DNA of 64,000 nucleotides from Telopea speciosissima (Eukaryota > Streptophyta > Magnoliopsida > Proteales > Proteaceae): positions 16,195,563 through 16,259,562 of the forward strand of contig NC_057922.1 in assembly GCF_018873765.1 (NCBI RefSeq). The letters are read 5' to 3'. The notes beneath the pieces are model-generated. The model did no database searches and was not told the DNA's origin. It worked only from the letters and a program-made list of their open reading frames with translations. Each line of letters begins with the position of its first letter. Position 1 is the first letter of the stretch. Both the position numbers and the translations under genes were made by a program. Positions 55,351 through 64,000 of this stretch are shown in pieces.

Positions 55351-57949
55351 GGGATTTTCAGCTGGTCTGTATGGTGAAACCTTTTTATTCTATGTCCAAG
55401 CTGTTGGTGAATTTTAGAAAATTTTGGGTATTCAGAGTAGACATGAATGTGTTTTGTTAGAATCTTTATTGCTTTCCCGTTTTTGTCGTATGACTTTTTA
55501 GAGGACGCATATATGGGCGCTTTATTGTAGTTGGATAAATGGAAAAAAGAAGTTCATTATCCTAAATTGCTCTCAAAGCTGTTGAGAAAGAGTACATCTT
55601 TTATAACAAATTACTCCAGTGAAGACTGGACCAAATTTCAATCCTGAGTTCATATATTTTGTTCCCAACGTGTTATTAGGAGATATAGAATTATCTTTTG
55701 GAACTTGTTGGTTATGCTGAATTCATTTCAGAAGGGTAATCATGTAGATTCAGGAGAGATAATTGTCATGAGGTGATAGTGTGATAGGGATATGCAAAGT
55801 TCTAGACTAGGCTATGGAAGCTAGTGGATTTGTTTTGTCGTTGACGTGCTTTGGATGGTATTATGTCATGAAAGGACAATTGAAATTTGAAGTTTGATTC
55901 GTTTGTAGTTATATACTCAAATATTTTACCAGTTGGAATAGCACTATAGGTATAGAATCTGGCCTGAACAGGGGTTTGGGCCAAACTCTAAGGCCTAATC
56001 CTTCCCAAGGTATGAACTGGTTGCGGGTTGGTGCTTTGGACCTGACAAGGTTCTAAATAATGTGTTAATTAATGGTCAAGGATTTTTTTGGGAATTTATG
56101 AATGATTTTTGGTGTACAACAAAACCAGAGATTATTTATAAGAGTAAGAAGAGCCTCTCTCTCTCTCTCTCTGTTTGTTGTGTGTATAGGTCAATCCGTA
56201 CACAACTCCCTTTGCCTGCCCTCCTGTATGCCTCTCTCTCTCTCTCTCCCCTCCCACTGAAAATATAACTGCCCTTCTTTTTGGAGAGGAAAGGGACTAG
56301 GAGTCTACGATCCTCTGCAGTACCGGTGGTGCACATCAGACAGTCAGCAGAGGTCAGGTGGCACACACGGCCTCTGTTATGCTTCCGGATGTGCACCGTC
56401 GCCTGGCCGGTACTGCAGAGCATATTAAGAGATAGGCATAGGGAGCACTGACATGTCAACTGGACAGAGAACCACTTCCCTTATTTATATACGAGGCATG
56501 TTTTGAATAGAAGTCGAAGTCTTGGTAGAAATTGGTATATGTTAAGGTTGATACAGAGGATAGAAATATAGCTATTTTCACAATTCGATGGAATCAGTAT
56601 GCAACTAAAAGCTCTCAGCCTTGTGGATTCATGCCATTATAGGTGATTTTGATGGGAAGAAGAAAAGGGGCAGATAACTCTCCTATCTTCTCCATGATTG
56701 CTGTGTCAGGTTTCCTTCATACTCTTATGTAGATACCTAGAGGCAAGAAGCCCAATCTTCCCTTTGGTTACTGCGTCAGGTTTCCTTTAAACTCTAGGCG
56801 GGTTCCTACAGTTCATTCTTTCAAGTTTGAATTGCACCCCCATCAAACTTGCTACAAAGTTTATTTTTTTCAAATTCTCCTTATATGCATCAAACTTGAT
56901 CCATCCTTTCAAGCTTCAAACCGATTTAATGCATGTAACACTATTTTATTTCATTTCAACTTCTACATTCTTATGGATAAACCATATTTTCTCCATAAAG
57001 CCTTAAATCTTCAATGGTTCTTCCACATTAGGTTCCAAAATCTTGGAACAATCTACTTGCATTTAGGTTTGAATATTCTTGTTAGATGTTTCAACAGTTC
57101 TGGTTAAGCTTTGTTGGATCAAAAAGTCCTCCATTAACATTTGTAAGAGTCTAACACAATAATAATAATATAAGTTTCTAAAAAAGAATCTAGTTATAGT
57201 ATGGCAACTCCCATGATGCTCAAGACATTTTGTAATGATTCTTATCTTCCAGGCAAAATAAATTTTTTTTTTTGGTCGTATCAGAAAACACATGCATTAA
57301 AAATCAAACTGAGTTTTCTTTCACCCAAAGTGAAAGAAGAATCTCCTCACAATAGGCATCTAAACCCTTTAAATGATCCGGAGAAGAGCATTTGTGACCA
57401 TGAACAATAAATAGGGTGTGAGAGTTAATAATGAACCTAAAGTCCAACCATAGGAACACATCGCCATTGGAGTTCCTTCACTACGGGTAAATAAAAACTT
57501 TTGCCAACAAAACCAATGGAACTACAGGAGGAAATGACTCTTCCAAACAAACATCAAGTCTGTTGGCTGAAAAAAATTCGAAGGAAAAATGTAAGAAGCT
57601 AGGGGAGGGGTCCTAATCAAGCCAGCCCAGCCCAAAATTTTGTGAGAGATTTGAGGGCAGATATCTTGATATGGGGCTTCACTTGTTTGAATTCATCTCC
57701 AAAATCATAGAAAAAAATGCAAACTTTTTGAGTCATTAGATCTACCTCTGCTTGGATTCTCATTTGTCGTTCAATTTTTATTATATTTGGAGGGCTTGAT
57801 CATGTTAAAGTACAAAAAATTAGTAGTTGGATTAGAGGTGTAAATTGGTCCAGTTCCTTAATGGTTCAGGCCCTAATTAAGAGGTCAGGACTAGAACAGG
57901 ACTAATAATTAAGCTATTCAGTTTTAATCCTGAGATCTAGGACCAGTAA
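55351..57949. other. RPP2 3' UTR then intergenic
   Basis: After the stop codon, no further gene is supported. CT runs at 56155-56172 and 56232-56250; one foldback at 56311. Confidence 0.5.
56311..56421. repeat. Foldback MITE (TCCTCTGCAGTACCGG family, decayed)
   Basis: The outer arms TCCTCTGCAGTACCGG / CCGGTACTGCAGAG match the element at 33600; inner arms are eroded. Confidence 0.7.
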
Positions 57950-58830
57950 CTATTGACAACATGCTTGCCGTTGTAACAAATATTCACACTAACTGCAATT
58001 GGCATGTAACAGACTGATGGAACACTATATGGCATGGAAATTCCCTTTTATAGAGATAATAATATATGGTTTTCAGATTCTTTTATTAATGCCTTAATAG
58101 TTTTACCTTTTGGTTTCCCTATTATGAATTAGATCTTCATAATTTGCAATTACTAATCTCAACCATTTGGAATTGAAAATTCACTACTCTTGAAGTTTTA
58201 GAGTTTGATATATACTATATTTCAAAGACCAGAGTTGAGTGCCAAAATAAATCAAGTATGATCTACCAGAATTCAGGTTTCAATCCAATCTAACTATATA
58301 TGTTTCAAAATAAAGCAAAAGAAAATGAAGATGGAACAAGAACTGTTGAAGAATTCTGGAATGTTAGACAATACAAGAAAGAATGTGTAATATATACAAG
58401 GTGGTCATAGAATGAGTTATAAAAATTTTTTTTTTTTCTCATTTTATATTGATCATATCTTATCCACAATCAATTTACTTTTGGAGAAAAATAAATTTTA
58501 ATGAAAAATCAGATGAAAACAAATGGAGTATGTGTTCACATGTCACATCATGAATTTTTTTTTTGTTTTTTTGATAATATCACATCATGAAAATTAGGCT
58601 TTGTTATCTTCATCCATTTCTTTATTTGTTGTTCTGGGGTTACTGTGAGATTCTGTGAATGATTTTGGCTTTTGTTGGCATTGGTTTTAACAACATGGTA
58701 CGGATGGATAACGTTTGTCATTTTTTTTTAATAAATTTTTTTGTTTTTACTACTTGTTTGAGGTTGCTCCATTTTCTTGGGTAACAAATTACAATGGTGG
58801 AATCCAGATGCCAGCGATTAGTTGGAAAAC
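57950..58830. repeat. Repeat paralogous to 37742-38510
   Basis: Colinear similarity with gaps; lacks the 76-bp MITE. No gene. Confidence 0.6.
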
Positions 58831-59461
58831 TAGGGTTTGATTGGGACGAATCCCGAGTCGAGTTAAAAAAATATAAAACCTAGTCATGAATTATGAAGAA
58901 TCGCTCGGATTCAAGAAATGATCTAATTAGGTTCAAGATAGTCCAAGTTTTTATTGATTCGGTGTTTTTGCCCGAGTCATGTGAAACCCATCAAATTTGT
59001 TTTTATTTTTTATTTTTATTGAGTTATATACTAATCAATCATAAGTTTGATCAACAACTAAACAAAACCCTAGAATTTGTTTGTTGTTTTATTGCGAAGC
59101 AATCATAGCCTCAACACCTTCTCACTCGTATAAAAAGAAGAAAAAGAAGGAAGATATTAAAAACCAGGTTTGATTCGTCTGATTCACCAGTTTTTTGAAA
59201 GAAAAAAAAATTGGATGAAATAAAAAAACCTTATTTTTCAACTATGATTGAGACCACAAACTAGTTGAAATCATTTTAGGATTTTACAATTTTTTGCGAG
59301 TTTGTATTTTTCCTTTTTGGGGGAGGGGACAATTAAAATGAATTCCTGTTTCAAATAAGCAGCTTATTTTTAGGGTTTAAGTCAATTCCACCATATCTCC
59401 ACCGATTCCACTTGCTTAAACCTTGGGCCACAAGCTCTACGAACCACCCCTCACTTATAGG
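58831..59461. other. Intergenic, no gene seen
   Basis: AT-rich; no supported coding region. Confidence 0.5.
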
Positions 59462-60163
59462 TAAGGGTGTCAATTTTGGACTAGAACTGGGAACCGGATC
59501 AGAACTGACCCACTAGGAATCGATCCACCCAATAACTTATTGGTCCGGTTTTAGATCTACCGATAAGTTATTGATCCAAATCCAGATCTACCAATTAAGT
59601 TATTGGGAACCACTGGAATGGGAGCAAATTCACATGCTAACCCTATCTATAATATAATTCTTAAGACTTAAGGTCATGAGAACTAAGGTCAAACCCTTTA
59701 TTTTTTTAGTCTTTCAATTTTGACTTTTATCAATTGTCTCATATACTATTTTATCAAAGCTTTGACTCAAAATTTAAAGGTCCATTTAGGAATGCTAACT
59801 TAAAGACATATATTAAAATAATCATAACTTATGAGAGTGGTGATGTTCCTACTTATTAATAGTACAAAACAAGAAGTAATATGGACTAGTTCCGTGATTT
59901 GAGAAGAAATAAATGATATTTGGTTGCATATCTCATGTGATTAAAATTAGTGTCTTATTATAATATTATTGAATATATGTAAAATGTGTTAAAAATGATT
60001 TTTTTTTTAGATTGCTTGGAACCATTTAGGAACCGGAACCGGCCCACCCATTAGTTAATGGTTTTGGATATCAAGTTTGGAACCGATTAGTTTATTGGTC
60101 TGGATCTAGTCTTGACCTTTAAAAGCCAGAACCGTTAAGGAACCGGACCAATTGACACTCCTA
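59462..60163. mobile_element. hAT-type MITE, 702 bp
   Basis: TIRs TAAGGGTGTCAATT and (inverted) TAGGAGTGTCAATT; perfect 8-bp target duplication CTTATAGG at 59454-59461 and 60164-60171. Ends are rich in GGAACCGG motifs. Confidence 0.85.
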
Positions 60164-60202
60164 CTTATAGGTGGATTTCACGATTTGTAAATCCATTAGG
60201 CT

Positions 60203-60239
60203 AGTTTTCATACAAGGAAAATTTCCTTGTATGAAAACT
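60203..60239. repeat. 37-bp palindrome
   Basis: AGTTTTCATACAAGGAAA, one A, then its exact reverse complement. Possible miniature foldback. Confidence 0.85.
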
Positions 60240-60729
60240 GTATATCAGCCCTAATTGGCTTATTCGATCTGAAATTTCAATCCATGTTCCAATGATACAT
60301 ATAAATCATTTTTATAAACTTCTGAATTCGGTTCTATTTTTTGTTTTTATTATTTTTCGACTGATATAGTAATCAATACAGTAACTGAACCCAAAAAATG
60401 GCCAGACCGGCCGTAGAAATCTCTCCTACCATAAAGATAGAAAGAGGAGAGATCAGTCGCTTTGGGTAACTTTATTGTTTAACTTGATAATCAAGAAAGC
60501 TAACTAAGTTGGTTCCCATATGGATCCAACTACTAAAACTATGAATCCTCAACCACATACATATGGGTTGGCTCACTTGGCTCACTTGGGTCTACCAACC
60601 TGATTGAATTTGTTTGGCTATTTGTGTCTTAGCCTAACCCGACGGTTTTGACCCATTTTTTCAACGTTGTTGACCAACTTGGTTGGCCTATCTTCGCTTG
60701 GCAATACTCCGCACCTTGTTTCTACGATG

Positions 60730-61115
60730 CTAGCTTCGAAGTGGATCCGGATCCTCTCCAATGAGGAACATGCCCAATGAATGTCCAATGAGCATCCAAT
60801 GGCTAGGCTGGCTGAGTGTGTTAACTGGGTGCGCATCAAGATGTGTGTCAACCAGCCCAGCCATTGGAGGATCCGACTCCTCTTTAGGGAGTCTAATGCC
60901 CAAGGAGTGCCCAGGGGAGCATCCAAGGGTTGGGTTGTGTCGCACATATTCCAGTGCATGCTCAATCAATCATCAGGATGTGTGTGGCATAGCCCAACAG
61001 CCGGATCCCTCGGGGCACTCCCTGGGCACTGGGCTCCCTACAGAGGAGCTCAATCAGTCATTGGATGTCTCATTGGGCAATCTCCTCATTGGCGAGGATT
61101 TTGAAATTGACCATC
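60730..61115. repeat. Imperfect inverted repeat
   Basis: CCTCTCCAATGAGGAACATG and CCCAATGAATGTCCAATGAG at the left are mirrored by CATTGGATGTCTCATTGGGC and CTCCTCATTGGCGAGG at the right. Overlapping frames on both strands (107-128 codons) are products of this repeat; no protein family is recognised. Confidence 0.55.
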
Positions 61116-62613
61116 AAATGCACGGTGGATGTACTGGCACATTGTAGAGGATTTGGTTCCTACGATACTCTGATTGGTTTTGTAATAGGATTTAGATAAA
61201 GCTCTTGTGTTCTAATCTTTTTGATCCAAGGATCATTAATCGTGTGTGTACTCTACTTTCTCAAAAAAAAAAAAAAAAAAATGTGAAAAATGTTTTCGAG
61301 TACCCAAAATTTAACCCAGTTAGAGTCTGGGTTAAGGTTGATATTTGCATACTTAGTGTGGTTGCATTACTATTAAGGCATATCTGAGGGAGTGGCGTTG
61401 ATAATTACCTTTAATATAGAGGGCAAGGGTTGCTACCACGACCGTATGCAGTTTGCGGGTAATGGGAGGGATAGGAGACGATTCTCATAAATAGGGAGGA
61501 TTGAGGAGAGAGAAAACATGTGTGGCCTCATATTTATGTGTCTTGATGTGTAGATTGATTTGCACACTGACGTCGTGTAAATCTGTTACCCCTGTGCGCG
61601 AAAATCCCATCCCAATTGATGCTCCCGTACTTGCTATGATTGGCCCTTGTACTGACGTAGGGGCCACGTTGCCAATAGAGAGCCCTCTCCTAGTAAATAT
61701 CTCTTTATTTCCACCATATCTTAAAAGGACCCAGTTTTCCTATTCCCATGGTGAATGATGACCGCATGGCTTTAGGTCAGATTTGGTATGGTTTCTATTT
61801 TAATTTCGAATTGATTTTAGAAAATAGTCAACAAATAGATTTTTTATCAAAAAAGTTGAAATTGTTTAGGTTGTATCAATATGCAATATTTAAGAACCAA
61901 AAAAAAAAAAAACTCATTTGGTAGTTCAATTTCTAAGAATAGATTCTTTATATTTCTTTGGAAAGTGTGGTGGTGGTGAGATCATCTAAGGAAAAACGTG
62001 GTGTTTTATTTGAAACATGAAAATACTACTTTGCTCATCACAATAACCATGTGCTCATTAAAGAGCAAGAGTGAAATCAAATGAAACGGTTGTTTCAAAG
62101 TTTCTATTGATGCAAAAATCAAACCAAACAATTTTTGAAATAGAAATTATCCCTTGAAATTGAAATACAAATCATACCAAATCAAGCCTTAGATGAATGT
62201 GATTGGTTATCACTAGAGTATTTCAAGAAAAATACTAAAACCTTACAAGGGTTTCTAAACCTTAAGATAACGTAGTGACCCTTTTCGCACACGGTGAAGA
62301 AAACTTTCTCCCATCTTAGAAAGCTTAATATATGGTTCAATATACTCTCTGAGAGAGAGAAAGAGAGAGAGAGAGACACAGTGCTACGTGCAAAGATCGC
62401 CTTACCCCCACTCGGGCAAGGCGTTTGGGCAGGGATAAGGCGGACATTAAGCACAGCACCGTGTCTAGGCAGCACGGTCCTGTCGAGCAACTCGGCAGTA
62501 GAGGATCCACATTGGAGAAAGAGAGAGAGAGCGTCACCCTGTTGGATGACCTACAAGTAGTAATGACCCTTGGTGGGTGTGGAAATTGGAATTCCACATC
62601 GTGAAAGAACTTT
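61116..62613. other. Intergenic, with a short hairpin at 62381-62459
   Basis: No gene. Poly-A at 61264-61280 and GA run at 62350-62376. The hairpin shares GGCGTTTGGGCAGGG with the foldback at 41532. Confidence 0.45.
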
Positions 62614-63035
62614 GGAAAAATTACATGATTAGCTACTTTTGGGTTTTCATTTCAAAACTGTCCACCCTATGTTTGAGTTAACAAAAATAGACAAAAACAA
62701 GTTTAATTTTACAAAACTAGACAAAACAGTGACTCTCCTTCCTTCCTCGGCAGTTTCCCTCTGAAAAAATCTCTTTTTTTTCCCTCTATTACTTGGGGTA
62801 GCAGAGAATGGCGATGGTTGGGACAAGAGTAGGGTTGCAGGGAATGGAGGATACCTGGGCGAGGAGGCAATGACAGGGATAAAAATATCTAAAAAAGTAA
62901 GTGTGGGAGGGAGAGACACTATTTTGTCCAGTTTTGTTAACCTTAACTTGTTTTTGTCTATTTTTATTAATTCAAACATAGGGTGGACAGTTTTGTAAAT
63001 GAAAATCCAAAAATAGTTAATCATGTAATTTTCCC
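62614..63035. mobile_element. Mutator-like MITE, 422 bp
   Basis: TIRs of ~130 bp (62614-62743, 62905-63035; GGAAAAATTACATGATTAGC and its inverted copy) and a perfect 9-bp target duplication AAGAACTTT at 62605-62613 and 63036-63044. Interior ~160 bp, no transposase. Confidence 0.85.
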
Positions 63036-63044
63036 AAGAACTTT

Positions 63045-64000
63045 CTCCTTTTCTTATGCTGGCTTTCGTTGAAATCTAGATATTCAGACTAAATGACATC
63101 TTTATCCTCATTTATTTATTTATTTAATCTAGAAGAGGATGACATTTCCAAAGGATAAAGAATGAAAGATGCGCAAAGGACTAAAATCTTCGAAATAAAA
63201 AACTAATAAAAGATGGGAAAAGTATCATTGAGCCTTTGGCATTTTCTACACCACCTCACTTACTTATTTATTTTTAAAAAAAATTTCTTGAAAAAATAAA
63301 TTGATTCACTTTGTAAGTAAGTACGGTACACTACACTCAATCATATTGTTTTATTATTATTATTTGTTTTTCTCATTAAAATAATTAATATAATAATGAA
63401 TGTAAAGGAACGCAGTGTGCCAACACTCTATTGCTCTGGTAGCCGCCACCATGACAAGTGGCGCTTTCACGAAAAGTAGACCAATATATCTTGTGTTTGT
63501 TTCTATGTATAAGAGTGATTTGAAAATTGTGACCATTGGATGTTTAAAAAATGATGTGGATTTGTCACATGTTAAATCTTAGATCATACGCTCCTTTGTA
63601 TGTCCATGCACCACGTTATAGACTATAGTCCCTTGATAATCCCTGTTCTTCTCATTACTTGTTTTTTTAATCACTTGATAAACTCGAATTACTCGAATTG
63701 GATTGAAAATTGACAGGTGAACAAAGTACCTCGGGATCCACATATAGAAAAAATTTTAGCCCCTAACTACACTGCCACACAGAAATTATTGAAAGGAATG
63801 ATATTTTACATTTTTACTTCTCAATGAGGGCATACAAAGACCCCAGACCCTGCCCCTTATTTAGTATTAGGTCTTACTCATTTAGCGTAACCTTTAAGAG
63901 TAAGGATTAATATATTAACTCTCTAGATTGTGGGTCATAGGACCTCTCACATGGGTTTGGGATGTTATAGATTTTCACATTATATTGATGATTTACACTA
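63045..64000. other. Intergenic, no gene seen
   Basis: AT-rich to the window end; no coding region, RNA gene or element ends supported. Confidence 0.5.

Noticed and set aside
60618-61147. Overlapping 79-128-codon frames on both strands
   Set aside because: They arise from an imperfect inverted repeat; no protein family or splice context.

Overview
This is nuclear DNA from a flowering plant: spliced genes with GT-AG introns, AT-rich intergenic DNA, many plant-type DNA transposons and SINEs, and an endogenous pararetrovirus. Conserved plant genes are the end of an aldehyde dehydrogenase family 3 gene, three MIK2-like leucine-rich-repeat receptor kinases and a 60S acidic ribosomal protein P2 gene. 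The species cannot be named from the sequence; a woody eudicot or early-diverging angiosperm is a guess.

Layout. 0.1-1.3 kb: last three coding exons of ALDH3 (+). 3.06-8.65 kb: receptor kinase 1 (-), two exons, about 1626 aa, with an LRR array enlarged by a 648-bp tandem repeat. 9.2-21.3 kb: flanking DNA split by a roughly 9.8-kb insertion lying between two (TA)n tracts. The insertion holds the 5' half of a caulimovirid (movement protein, capsid, protease; no reverse transcriptase) followed by debris that includes fragments of a ZIP metal transporter and an omega-3 fatty acid desaturase. 22.8-23.9 kb: RNase H-like retroelement remnant cut by a hAT-type MITE. 26.2-30.4 kb: receptor kinase 2 (-), about 1103 aa, whose kinase domain has lost several conserved residues. 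31-34 kb: a second copy of the 9.2-21.3 kb flank, without the viral insertion. 34.0-34.7 kb: duplicated dead last exon of ALDH3. 34.7-37.7 kb: TIR element carrying a SINE and a tRNA-like gene. 39.0-41.0 kb: Mutator-like element carrying a piece of an ethylene receptor gene (Pack-MULE). 44.0-49.0 kb: receptor kinase 3 (-), a pseudogene. 49.5-50.6 kb: long-TIR element. 52.2-55.4 kb: ribosomal protein P2 (+). 55.4-64 kb: no gene found; MITEs and inverted repeats.

How it fits together. The repeated order (ALDH3 end, LRR kinase, shared flank) shows that the locus grew by tandem segmental duplication. The three kinase copies then diverged: one gained LRRs, one kept a long reading frame but lost kinase-critical residues, and one decayed. 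Comparing paralogous blocks supplies empty sites that date and delimit several insertions, including the viral one, two MITEs and a SINE.
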